Part shown: piece after piece, positions 1 through 11,400 of the stretch
Numbering within the stretch: position 1 is the stretch's first letter
How the letters are laid out: every line of letters starts with the position of its first letter
NCBI GenBank assembly: GCA_033675265.1
Contig: JAUJYZ010001376.1
Coordinates: 1-64,000 of the forward strand
Reading direction: 5' to 3'
DNA: 64,000 bases
Source: Actinostola sp. cb2023
Lineage: Eukaryota; Cnidaria; Anthozoa; Actiniaria; Actinostolidae
Made by a program: the position numbers and the translations under genes
Notes under the pieces: generated by a model
What the model was told of the DNA's origin: nothing
What the model saw: only the letters and a program-made list of their open reading frames with translations
The model's database searches: none

Positions 1-537
1 ATCAACAGAATTGAGTGCGATATTGAACAATTATTCCCCGAAGTGGAGGTGAGTAGTGGTGGATATTTACCGAGCCGCGAGTCCTCGAGAGTTTGAACAA
101 ATCTCTCTGCCTGCCCATTTGATGCTGGATGGTAAGGTGATACAAGGACTCGTATTCCATTCTGCTTCAGGAACTCTGCATATTCCATGGATTGAAATGA
201 TGGCCCGTTGTCACTAACGATTTGCTCTGGAAACCCATATCTAGCGAATAGGTTAGATAATGCGCTGATCGTTGAGGCTGCATTTGTACTTTTCATTGGT
301 CCTACCACCTCTGGCCATTTTGAGTGTGCATCAACTTAGGACAAGGTAGTGCTTCTCTTCGTGTGTAGCAAAGTCGATGTGGATTCTTCTCCACGGACCT
401 GTAGGCCACGTCCCGCAGGGGAAAGGGGGGGGGGGGGGGGGGGGGTGCTGTGCGTGGTGCATTTCGAGTTTTGATACATGTGTTGCATTCTCGAGCTGTG
501 GTTTCGATGTCGCTGTCCAATTTTGACCACCAAACAT
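1..537 (-). pseudogene. Gypsy integrase fragment
   Basis: The zinc-binding region (about 537-460) reads H..VWWSKLDSDIE..A..C..C. The catalytic core follows with all three acidic residues visible: D in VDAHSKWPE (about 340-315), D in SDNGPSF (about 210) and E in NGQAERF (about 110). A G-rich homopolymer at 424-446 encodes a proline run between the zinc finger and the core and coincides with a frame break near 345. The C-terminal part of the enzyme is outside the window. Confidence 0.88.
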
Positions 538-609
538 GGCTTCGGGCCATGGACTTCATTCTGGCTGCTCCAGGGTGCGCCCAGTGGAGTTTCCTTTAGG
601 ATGGTTTCT

Positions 610-1522
610 CTAAGGCTTGATGGGATGATTACACGTAATCCCCACGAGACAGCCTTGTTCAACAGACAGTTCATGACGCCGATTGAAATAAGGTTTGACA
701 TCGGGGTTGTCACATTCCTTGTCATTCCAACCATGTTGAGTGAACGTAAATACCTTGGACAGTGTTTTATTTCTAGCTGTGTCCCGGGCAATCTGTTGTG
801 CCTTGACTGGGTGATTGTTGACCTGCTGAGCAGTAACATGGAAGATTGTATTCTCAACACTGGCATCCTTCCTAAATGCAAGTGGGAGTCTGGACAAAGC
901 ATCAGCATTGGCAATGTCTCTAGAAGACTTGTACTTGATATCATATTGGTATGACGAAAGCAAAAGGGCCCATCGTTGCAAGCGGGATGCTGCAAGGACT
1001 GGTGTAGCACCGTCTGGTGCAAATATCTTAAGTAACGGCTTGTGGGCTAGACCCTCCTTTACAATTTGACTATAGTTCCTTTCTGCTGGGCTGTCGTGAG
1101 GGATATCTTGAAGAATAGGCAATAGGCTTTTCCACGCCATTTTGGAAACGATGAGATATTACTGCTCCTATGCCGTACTGACTTGCATCACACTCCAGAA
1201 CGATGGGTAGCTCTGGGCTAAAATGGACCAGTAGCTGTGAAGAGGTGAGTGATCCTTTGGCCAAGCAAAAGGCTTTTTCACATTCTGCAGACCACTTGAA
1301 TTCATGATCTTTCTGAAGCAGTCGGTTGAGTGGATGTACAATGGTGCTTAGATTCTGAATAAACTTGCCGTGGTAGTTGATCATACCCAGAAAGGCACGA
1401 ACGTGAGTGGCATTCTCTGGTCTTGGTGTAGATTTGATAGCTTCCACCTTTCTGTGGGTGAGATTCCATCTGCAGACAATGTGTAACCCATGTAGATCAC
1501 AGTCTTTTGCATGAATTTGCAT
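610..1522 (-). pseudogene. Gypsy reverse transcriptase C-terminus and RNase H fragment
   Basis: Two overlapping frames read MGYTLSADGISPTE (RT connection), then FLGMINYHGKFIQNLS and W..ECEKAF, then the RNase H start LECDASQYGIGAV and the end of RNase H (ALLLSSYQYDIKYK, NADALSRLP). Frame changes occur near 1450 and 1140. This is the part of pol that lies beyond the foreign insert at 1528-3512. Confidence 0.9.
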
Positions 1523-1527
1523 TTGTT

Positions 1528-3512
1528 ACTCGGGCACTTCCGGATGAAGCCCGAGTTATAAAATGCGCTTTCTTGTTTTTTTATTATTTTTCGTCGGACA
1601 CAGACTGCGAAGTATTTGATCGTATCGGTACAGACCAAATGCGAAGTATTTGATCGCATCGAGTTTCAAGATTACTCGGCAGATAAGGGAGCGAGCTACA
1701 CTACGGTCCCAAAATTCGCTGAAAACCGCTCTAATCGCTAAACAAATGACACACAGGACTCAAGTAGATATTTAATATTAGTTTTGAAAGCAGTTTTAGA
1801 TCTTCAAGCTATTGAAAGGTCAGGATTCTAGTTCATCGTTCGACGACTAGAAGTGGTAGAAGGATGCCGTCACGCCGTGGTTTCAAAAACCCGTTTAAAA
1901 GGTATCCGACAGTGCTGTATCGAGAGAGAAGCAGTCATTGTGTTTAATATGCAGAAGAGAAATGATATTGTATCGAAGAAGCATGATTGACTGAAAATAG
2001 TGCTATTGAAGCCTTTGTAAGTTAAATATATTTCACAAAAACAAACGCGCCTCAGAGTTTAAGGATTACCGTGATTCCTGGAACCGAATCGGGATAAAAT
2101 CCAACCGGAAGTTGAGTTTCGCCATACATTCACTGTAAATCTGCTAGAATCTTAGGTGAAAATATCAGTCGTTTACGTGCCTTAGTTAGACTCTAAGAAA
2201 TATTTACTCGACTAATGGTGAGTGTTTAAGACATAATGCGCCTTTGTGAGCCAATATTTGAGTGTCAGGACAAAAAGAACACGATTATAGATGGTCTTGT
2301 TTTGACTGAGTAATGACTGGAGATTCGCCCGCCATGACACACCGGGACACCGAAACTTGCCTAGAATAATTTTATTTCCCTTGAATATTTCCTGATAAAC
2401 TATAAGTTTATATTTTGTGCATTTACGAACTGCAGTCACAGTACTTATCAACTCATAAACTGCCGTAATAAAAGCAAATGTAACTGATTGCCGTGTCTGT
2501 CTTGTCTTTACTTGTCTTCCTCCGTTCGTCCTTCACCATTGATAGCAAATATTGACACTAGAAGAGAGCGGATTAAACTGGTCTCAGAAAAGACCCAACA
2601 AACTGGGGGAAAATGGCAGCCTCGTCAAGATTCACGAATATGTTCTGATCTGCACATTTTGTCGACGGGAAACCAATTAACCGAAATAAATCCTCAGTAT
2701 TCCTTCAATAGTTCCTTCGTCTCGTCTCCTCTACAACAACAAAATGCACAAATCCTCATCTAAGGATAAAATTATAGCTTATCACGTGAATTTAAAACTA
2801 TTAGGCAAGTTTCGGTGTCCCGGTGTGTCATAGCGGGCGACTAATCCCAGTCATTACTCAGTCAAAACAAGACCATCTATAATCGTGTTCTTTTTGTCCT
2901 GACACTCAAATATTGGCTCACAAAGGCGCATTATGTCTTAAACACTCACCATTAGTCGAGTAAATCTTTCTTAGAGTCTAACTAAGGCACGCAAACGACT
3001 GATATTTTCACCTAAGATTCTAGCAGATTTACAGTGAATGTATGGCGAAACTCAACTTCCGGTTGGATTTTATCCCGATTCGGTTCCAGGAATCACGGTA
3101 ATCCTTAAACTCTGACTTGGCTTATTACAACGAAGGGCGTTATCAGAACCATCTGACCTATGCAACCTCAAGACGTACCGAGTACGTACTGATTCGAGAT
3201 CTTTATCTATACTCACCGACACATAGTCTCCCTCGTCACGCAACTGTCATTGCCATGACGTCATAAATGAAACCAGATGTCGGGGTTCAGATTACTGTTG
3301 GGGTTCGGATATCTAAAGGTCATCAGAAACAAATACAGACAATAACAGAGCTTCGGAGAGCTTATAAGCGATACGGAAAATACAAATATTACCAAAAATA
3401 CTGACTCTACATGACCTGTTGCCCGTGATCTAGTTATGCTCACCGACACATAGTCTCCCTCGTCACGCAACTGTCATTGTCATAATGCCCGAGTGTACGC
3501 TCATTGAGCGTC
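1528..3512 (-). mobile_element. Hairpin-ended DNA element, copy 1 (1,985 bp)
   Basis: The insert is bounded by a perfect 5-bp duplication, TTGTT at 1523-1527 and 3513-3517. Removing it and one duplicate joins the two halves of the Gypsy RT in the same frame, so the limits are exact. Each end folds on itself: 1528-1555 has ACTCGGGC pairing with GCCCGAGT, and 3497-3511 has ACGCTC pairing with GAGCGT. No transposase frame is visible. A second, shorter copy lies at 29217-30018. The family was not recognised. Confidence 0.8.
2054..3114. mobile_element. Large foldback element nested in copy 1
   Basis: Arms of about 310 bp (2054-2365 and 2804-3114) are near-perfect inverted copies of each other with a spacer of about 440 bp. 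The copy at 29217-30018 lacks this block at the equivalent point (near 29707), which shows that it is a separate later insertion. No coding sequence was recognised. The target duplication is not clear. Confidence 0.8.
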
Positions 3513-4500
3513 TTGTTTAATTTGAGTCGCAGACCATATTGTTCCAGTCGGTTAAGCACAAGTTCCAAGTTCCTGAGGTGATCAACATCATCCTTGCCTG
3601 TTACGAGAATATCATATCTTGGATGCAGGAAACTTGATCAAGGCTCTGAAGTATGATGCCCATGGATCGTTGCGGAAATATCGCTGGAGAAGAGGCGATG
3701 CCAAAGGGTAGGCGTGTATAGCAGTATAGACCCCGATGCGTATTGATGGTCACATACTTTTGACTTTCGTTGTCAAGTGGTAGTCGCTGATAAGCATTCT
3801 TTAAATAGAGCTTGGTGAATCTTTCTCCGCCACGTAGCTTGTGAAACACTTCCTCTGGCAGAAGAGGAATTGGATAACTGGGAACATTCAGCTGAGGGTT
3901 GATGGCGTAATTACCACAGGATCGTGTGGTGCCATCAGACTTAGGAACTTGGACCATGGGGTAGGCCAGTTGCTGAACTCTACTTTTCTGATGATGCCAT
4001 CTCTTTCAAGGCGATTGTACTCCTCTTCAATCCCTTCCTGTAGTGCGTAGGGCACTGCTCGAGCCCTGTAAAATTTTGGGGTGACTGCTTCTTTCATTTC
4101 AAGTTTGGCTGTAATCCCTTTGATTGTTCCAAGTTCGTCCTTGAAAAGATCTGAGTGACCTCCAAGTCTAGTGTGCAATTGTTGGCTGGTATCTTGTGAC
4201 AATGAACTCTCAGACACACGAACACTGAAGATTTCTTCCCAGTCCAGACGAATTTTAGCGAGCCAGTTTCTCCCCAGGAGGGATGATCCTGTACACTTGA
4301 CCACGGTGAGTGGGAGAGTTGCACTCTGTTTCTTGTATTTGACATCCACATTGAACTGTCCACAGACTTGAATGGGATCTCCTGTGTAGGCATGTAGTTT
4401 GGCTGTACTAGGCATGAGAGGTATTTTCTTGAACAGCCTTTGATGTTTCTTCAGAAATGATAGAAATACCTGCACCTGTGTCAAGTTCCATCAAAACAGA
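3513..4500 (-). pseudogene. Gypsy protease end and reverse transcriptase fingers/palm
   Basis: The strand reads from the end of protease (LLGRNWL, about 4270) into the RT N-terminus (EEEYNRLERDGIIRKVEFSNW), then VPKSDGTTRSCGNY, RFTKLYLKNAYQRLPL and RLPFGIASSPAIF. The catalytic YxDD box is degraded near 3600-3620 (reads as Q-D-M-I or Y-D-I-L in two frames). The copy ends abruptly at the TTGTT target duplication (3513-3517) where the inserted element starts. Confidence 0.9.
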
Positions 4501-5417
4501 TGTACTGTCTACTTCAATGGGATCTTCAATACCATGCTGATTAGTGGAGATCGTGTCGAGGGATGTGGAGAATGGATCAAGTGAGTTATCAGGTGCTGAC
4601 GAGTCATCAACTGAATGCACTTTGGCTGGCTTGCTTTCACAGACTTCCTTGATATGTTCCACTTTTCCACAACCATAGCACGTGGCATTTCTGAATTTAC
4701 CTGGTTCGTGGGTGTCCTGTTTTTCCACAGCTCAAACAGACCTGGTTTTCTTTATAACCTGCTGGAGTTTGTCCTTTGTCAGGTCGCCTATCGTTTCTAT
4801 TTGGTGGGGGTCTGTTATTGGCAATGAGTAGCTTGTTCACGTTGGAGTCGTTGGTTTTGCTGTTCAACTGTGCGAAGTCGTGTTCTGCTGCCTCTTGGCC
4901 AAGTGCGATTTTGATAGAGTTTGTCAAAATCTACTTAATTCTTCAGTAAGTAAACGCTTTTGTGTATATGGGTGCTGTGAAAACCACAAACAAATCTGTC
5001 TCGAATTTGCACGTAGACTGATGCCAGCCGCTGAAGTTGAGCTGCAAACTCGGAGACGCTTTGGTTTTCAGCTTGAACACACGTGTGAAATCGATATCTT
5101 TCGGAGATAACCAATTTCCTTGGAGCAAACTGCTTCTTTAGAATCGTCGTCAACTCAGTAAAGCTTTTCGTAGTTGGAGAATCAGGAGAGCAAAGGTCAG
5201 CAAGAATCTCTTATGTATTGCTTCCAATGAACTTCGTTCGCTTCGAAATATTGCTCTAAACGCGATCCAGGTAGCGCGAAATATATTTGTTTGAATTAAA
5301 CTCCTCAATCTTTCCTAAACTAGCCATTGTCGACTATCCTCGTCGCCAGAAATGTTATGTTTTGGGAGAAAACTAATAATGACTCTACTCAATATGGCGG
5401 TTGGAAGAAGCGTGCTT

Positions 5418-6364
5418 TTTAAACAGGAAGACGCACTATAAAAGGAGAGGTACCTAGGGTAAGTTCGTTGGATCTGTCAATCAAATCTACCGAGACGTCA
5501 CAGGGAGAGAATCTCAAGAACTGCAAGCTCTATAAAACAATCAAATGAGCAAGAAACTGTGGAAATAAGTACTAAAACGCACATGGATAATTTTTGTTGT
5601 ACAATTCACTATCACTTTTCACTTTGGTAAAAACTATGGTACTTTGAATTCATAGGAATCGTTAGCCGTTTTGAAGTCGCACGGCTCAGCTCTAGCCAGT
5701 ATTGCTTATCGTTTCTTTCGTAGGTTATCCTAAATTTCCCCGCCAAGACATGGAAATGCCATTTGCGAATTAAATATATTCACAGCATAGGTTTCGAAAC
5801 CTTACCGGCCTTTACCATAAAAGTACAGAGATGTACAAATGCTCGACACATTTACATCATGCACAACAAGACACCTTCGCGAACGACGCGGACACCATAA
5901 CAATACATAGCAAGACGAACGACAACGAGGACGAACTAACTTCTGTAATGAAAGCAATACTCTTGTCGCTTTATGTAGAAATGACCGAACATAGTTTTAT
6001 GCTTGGAAATGCTTACTACAGGCAAAGAGGATTTCGCTTCATGTATTTGTAGGCCTGGATAAGAAGTACGGATGTTGATTGTTGTGATACATGGCGCGCG
6101 AAATTCAAAACATTCTTCATATGAAAATCGTATAGATAACTACCGAATACGAAAAATATTGACACGTCCGTCTATTATAACTGTTTTAGACGTAAATTTA
6201 CAATTTCTTCATTGACTTTGTTGCTCAAATGTGACTTTATTAAGAAAATTATTTTACCCCGTTGTTCAGCCATGTTCAACCATTGTCCGCCATATTCAAA
6301 CTCATTATTATTCAAAAAATTGTGGGCGGAGCGATGCCCTTTTATAGTGCGTCTTCGTGTTTAA
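5418..6364. repeat. Inverted 27-28 bp pair enclosing 0.9 kb
   Basis: The block AAGACGCACTATAAAAGG (about 5428-5445) returns in inverted orientation at about 6338-6355, with a few mismatches further out. The intervening 890 bp has no recognisable gene. The left arm lies just upstream of the Gypsy gag start, so it could belong to the LTR (its TATAAAA is TATA-box like) or to a separate foldback element inserted there. Confidence 0.5.
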
Positions 6365-6990
6365 TGACGTCAGTGTGCGGATGACCGCTGTACAATAGAA
6401 CTGATGACATCCTACCTATCTCACAACCTACAAAGAATACTTCTCGAATTGTGGCGGAAAACGATTGCCAACCCGTACAGCCTTTGTGGTAACCTGCCTG
6501 ATCTATGCGATCAATCATCTCAACAACCAGGTGACAATACTCTTTTTCCAACCATTCTTTCCACTTTGGGCATTACATTACAAATGACACAAAGGTCAAC
6601 CAAATTGACCTGGGATGTGCCACACCCTGCCACAAACCTATTGCTTCATGCCCACAAGTATACCATCATGGATTAACTCCAATATCGGGATCTAACATCC
6701 AGACACGGCTAAAAAAATAACTTTATTCACATTCACTTGTCAAAATGTGAAATGCAAAAACATTTGGCCAAACGAAAACATGCACACACCTGTGTCAACC
6801 GTGGTTGTACTAAAGTAAATACTACAATGTTACAAAGGGAGGTATGCTTGGGCAACCACGAGGTACGACACTCGGTAAAACTACTATTTACTTTTAGCTT
6901 TTTTAAGTCAACAACGATTATTCGTTTATAGGTACGTGTATATAACTTTGTGCATCAAAGACGTATTTGTTTCCCGTGAATTACAATTAC
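6365..6990. other. Intergenic sequence, no feature recognised
   Basis: AT-rich sequence with short, biased open frames only. I see no exon, repeat array or RNA gene here. Confidence 0.5.
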
Positions 6991-6991
6991 A

Positions 6992-7091
6992 CGACAAAAG
7001 CCAGTGATTAAATACGACGTTTCGACAAGTGCACTTGATAATGACATCGGAAGATGTGGAAACGTCGTATTTAATCACTGATTTTGTCGTT
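6992..7091. repeat. Palindromic repeat with GAAACGTC core
   Basis: About 33 bp (from ACGACAAAAGCCAGTGATTA) is repeated inverted at 7058-7091 around a 34-nt loop. The right half reads TTGATAA, then a GACATC/GATGT stem, then GAAAC, which resembles a degraded hammerhead ribozyme core. Confidence 0.7.
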
Positions 7092-7135
7092 CAATGCTTT
7101 CCGCAATCTTTGCTTATAAGATGATTAAATTAAGC

Positions 7136-7314
7136 AGATACACCTAATTGCAAGAACGTTGTCATATAAAAAAGAAAAATACAAAATAGGAATTAATTAA
7201 AAGACAAAAGCAGAGCACTCAAGCTGAACTTCTCCTTTTGTCTTTTAATTAATTCCTATTTTGTATTTTGGTAATTTTATTTTTTATATGACAACGTTAT
7301 TGCAATTAGGTGTA
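7136..7314. mobile_element. MITE-like palindrome
   Basis: Arms of about 75 bp (7136-7210 and 7236-7314) are inverted copies with one small indel, around a 25-nt loop. Outer ends read ATACACCTAATTGCA. On the minus strand it supplies AATAAA at 7281-7276, the nearest candidate polyadenylation signal downstream of the SLC13 gene. Confidence 0.75.
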
Positions 7315-7380
7315 TATGGTTTTAAAAATTTAAAAATTGCCGGCTAGTAATGGTTTCTACTATTACTAATATAGAAAAAT

Positions 7381-8404
7381 CCTGCATGGAAGATCCTATA
7401 TGGAAGATCCTGCATGGAAGATCCTGCATGGAAGATCCTGCATGGAAGATCCTATTTACATGGAAGATCCTGCATGGAAGATCCTGCATGGAAGATCCTG
7501 CATGGAAGATCGTGCATGGAAGATCGTGCATGGAAGATCCTGCATGCAAGATCCTGCATGGAAGATCCTGCATGGAAGATCCTGCATGGAAGATCGTGCA
7601 TGGAAGATCCTGCATGGAAGATCCTGCATGGAAGATCCTGCATGGAAGATCCTGCATGGAAGATCCTGCATGGAAGATCCTGCATGGAAGATCTGCATGC
7701 TGCATGGAAGATCCTGCATGGAAGATCCTGCATGGAAGATCCTGCATGGAAGATCCTGCATGGAAGATCCTGCATGGAAGATCCTGCATGGAAGATCCTG
7801 CATGGAAGATCCTGCATGGAAGATCCTGCATGGAAGATCCTGCATGGAAGATCCTGCATGGAAGATCCTGCATGGAAGATCCTGCATGGAAGATCCTGCA
7901 TGGAAGATCCTGCATGGAAGATCCTGCATGGAAGATCCTGCATGGAAGATCCTGCATGGAAGATCCTGCATGGAAGATCCTGCATGGAAGATCCTGCATG
8001 GAAGATCCTGCATGGAAGATCCTGCATGGAAGATCCTGCATGGAAGATCCTGTATGGAAGATCCTGCATGGAAGATCGTGCATGGAAGATCGTGCATGGA
8101 AGATCCTGTATGGAAGATCCTGCATGGAAGATCCTGCATGGAAGATCCTGCATGGAAGATCCTGCATGGAAGATCCTGCATGGAAGATCCTGCATGGAAG
8201 ATCCTGCATGGAAGATCCTGCATGGAAGATCCTGCATGGAAGATCCTGCATGGAAGATCCTGCATGGAAGATCCTGCATGGAAGATCCTGCATGGAAGAT
8301 CCTGCATGGAAGATCATTTTTACATGGAAGATCCTGCATGGAAGATCCTGTATGGAAGATCCTGCATGGAAGATCCTGCATGGAAGATCCTGTATGGAAG
8401 ATCC
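7381..8404. repeat. 14-bp satellite, about 73 copies
   Basis: The unit CATGGAAGATCCTG is repeated head to tail with few variants (CGTG, TGTATG, and insertions near 7455, 7692 and 8315). It contains no stop codon in five of six frames, which yields long open frames with a 14-residue period. These are artefacts of the repeat, not genes. The array starts 12 nt past the SLC13 stop codon, so it lies in the 3' UTR if the transcript reaches the AATAAA at 7281-7276. Confidence 0.97.
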
Positions 8405-8415
8405 AAAACTGACGG

Positions 8416-11400
8416 TCAATGGTAGACTGTGACATTATTGCAGACAACCTTAATGGTGGAGTTCTTTGCTAACTGTGCTGCCCATGACGGGTATTCTTGC
8501 AAATCAAACATGGCTGAACCGTAAGTATTAATACACAAGATTAAGATTACACAGCAGATCAAGTTCATGCCGAATCCAGCTTTGGCCTGTGGGAAGAAAA
8601 GGAGCTCATTAAAGAAGGAAGACAGGAAGGGAAGATGGGAGGAAGAAGGGCAGGAGAAAGGAGGAAGACGCAAACATAGTTAATACAATTGACTATTTTG
8701 TCAATTTACCGGGTTTCATAACCATTACATTCTTACCATGTCTGATACTTTGAGCTTCCCACTAGCGAATACTATCGCATTAGGGGGAGTAGCTACTGGA
8801 AGCATGAAAGCAAATGAGCAGGACACAGTAGCAGGAATCATAAGGTACCATGGATTGACTTGTATACTTTCAGCCTGATATGAGAACAGCACGTCAGTTA
8901 ACTACAGCATTCATAATTGTGTCATGCGACGTTTCAGAGTAAAAAAAACCCGCTTCACTCACTAGTAAAAAAAAACCCCAGGCTTAATGACGATGATGGT
9001 AATGATGACGATGATGGCAATGATGATGGTGATGATAGCAATGATGATGGTGATGATAGCAATGATGATGGTGATGATAGCAATGATGATGGTGATGATA
9101 GCAATGATGATTGTGATGATGGTAACGATGATGGTCATGGTCATGGTGATGATAATGATGATAGTGATGATCACGACGATGATTATTATGATAGACAATG
9201 ATCGTGACTGCTACAAACCCTTTACCACAACAATTCTCTGCTTACCAGTGCAGCAAGTATAGGCAGAAAGATAGTAGCTGTCGCAGTGTTTGAAGTGACT
9301 TCAGTAAAAGTCGTAATCAAAACACAAACCACGGTTACAATCGCCCAACTTGGAATGGCTTTGAGACCAACCAATTGAAGTCCAAGCCAGACAGACAGAC
9401 CAGAGACCTGGAAAAAGCAAGATACCCATTATTAGAAAAGACTAACACAACGACATATCATGTATAAAAGTAAAAGATGACTATGATTAAACGAATCAAC
9501 TTTGACAAGCAACTTTGTTTTCTTCAATGTATTCCTTGTGTCAAAGAACGCGCACCGAGCCCTGCAACACAGGAACTCCAAGATTGCGGAGTAGATTAAG
9601 GCCATGGGAAGTCCCACTGTCTTCTGTTTGTTCTCGTCTTTTTCTCTCATTTACTCATTCACTGTTTCTGATCACTTCCAACCCTACACGTAGGTAAGTA
9701 AATGACTATGGAATCGTGATATTATATTGAGATTTCAAACCTTGCAAGCTTTAGCCAATGCGAAACCACTTCCAAGCAAAATGATGATATTCCAAGGCAA
9801 CTTGCGTGCTGTAGTGTTCCAAGTCAGCAGCGCCACTGGTGGTTTGGTTACTATTGGCAACACAATATGTAATGAAAGTTTGTGTGACCATAGCATAATA
9901 ACTGTTAATAATAACGTTAATGTGAAACCGAGCTGTTTGAGTGTTTGCAAACACATACTGTAATTAGTAGTGTAAGGAGAATCATCATAAGTCACCATCA
10001 CAACACAAGGTTCTACGTAACTCTTAATAACATTACCCACGCTCCCGGTCTTGTAGCGTAGACTTGTGGGGGGGGGGGGGGGGAGGGTAGAGGGAGAAGG
10101 GGGGGGGGGGGGGGAGGGTTAAGGGGAATTATGTCTGCTTTTCTTACCAGCTCCTTCTGGATTCCAACACAGGATCTTCGGTTTTTCAGAAGGACAAATG
10201 AAAAGCGAGAATGCAATAATCATAGCAACAGTTCCATCACGTACATAGCTAAAATAGATGGACACGGTTAGTAGAATATAACATGACCCTAGTCTAAACA
10301 TGATTCGTCACCATAATCTTACTTACATTATTTAATACATTATTACTCAATGACTTTCCTGTTTTCGCTCGCAATTCACGCAATCAAGCCAACACCCTAA
10401 CAACAACCTAACAACACCCTAACAACCTAACAACACCCTAACAACCTAACAAACCTAACAACACCCTAACAACACCCTAACAACAACCTAACAACAACAT
10501 AACAACAACCTAACAACACCCTAACAACAACCTAACAACAACCTACAACCTAACAGCAACCTAACAATACCCTACAACACCCTAACAACAACCTAACAAA
10601 CAAACCTAACAACACCCTACAACAACCTAACAACAACCTAACAACACCCTAACAACCTAACAACAACCTAACAGCAACTTATAAGATATGTTTCTTACTC
10701 TTTCTTAAAGATGATGGCCCATCCTGGCATGAACTTGGGGTCACGAAACAACCACAGCAGTGCAAGTAATATGAAGTGAACCAAAACGCCTTTTTCTGCA
10801 AAACTAGATTTTGTGGGATAATTAAATAATTATATTTTATAATGTTTTTCAAATTATTGTAAGATTGGTCCAGTCGTATATTTTATATATATTTTAGAGT
10901 CGTTTTCGTATGAATGGGAAAGTTACGGTGCCGCGCCTTGTCGTATTGAAAGAGTTTGATTGGATGAGATGCGCTATTTGATTGGTTCAGAAAGGAAGCC
11001 ACGACGGTCTACTTGGTGCTGAACCACTTCCACTGCTGTCTAGCATTCTATTAGCTAACGCTGGAAACTCAGACAAATCCAGTGCACTACCCCCAGGGGA
11101 AATATTTTCACCATATCGTCCACCTTGTCTGAAGTCTCTGAACACTGACGCTGATTGAAATGGTTGTCTGCGTCCAGGCGGTGATGGCAGCCTACCAACC
11201 ATTTGATCTCTGAGTAGAGATATAGATTTGTAAATACTTTTAGTCTCAGAACTTTTAGATCGAGTATTTTATATATATGATTGTTTTATTGTTTTATATT
11301 AATCCATTTTTACATTGTATTTTATAATTATTTTATTTTCATTTCTATTGTATATTATTTGAGGATCTCCCTGAAAACCACGTTATGTGATGGGCGCTTC

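Larger units (their letters stand above)
1..5330 (-). mobile_element. Ty3/Gypsy LTR retrotransposon, decayed, 5' and central part
   Basis: Minus-strand relics occur in the order gag, protease, reverse transcriptase, RNase H, integrase, which is the Ty3/Gypsy order. A gag start (M-A-S-L-G-K) lies near 5326-5309. CCHC-type zinc knuckles lie at about 4700-4630 and 4600-4930, and a protease LDTGAG motif at about 4480. The frame is broken many times and a stop lies early in gag, so the copy is dead. The 3' LTR would lie left of base 1. The minus-strand sequence just before gag (CTGGCGACGAGGAT, about 5334-5350) resembles a primer binding site, so the 5' LTR should start to its right, but its limits cannot be set without the 3' LTR. 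A 1,985-bp foreign insert splits the reverse transcriptase (separate entry). Confidence 0.9.

Noticed and set aside
1..537. Exogenous virus or active retrovirus
   Set aside because: Multiple frame breaks, no envelope gene seen and typical Gypsy integrase; it is a dead retrotransposon.
7322..8447. Very long open frames on both strands over the 14-bp satellite
   Set aside because: A stop-free 14-mer opens nearly all frames at once; there is no start context or unique sequence.
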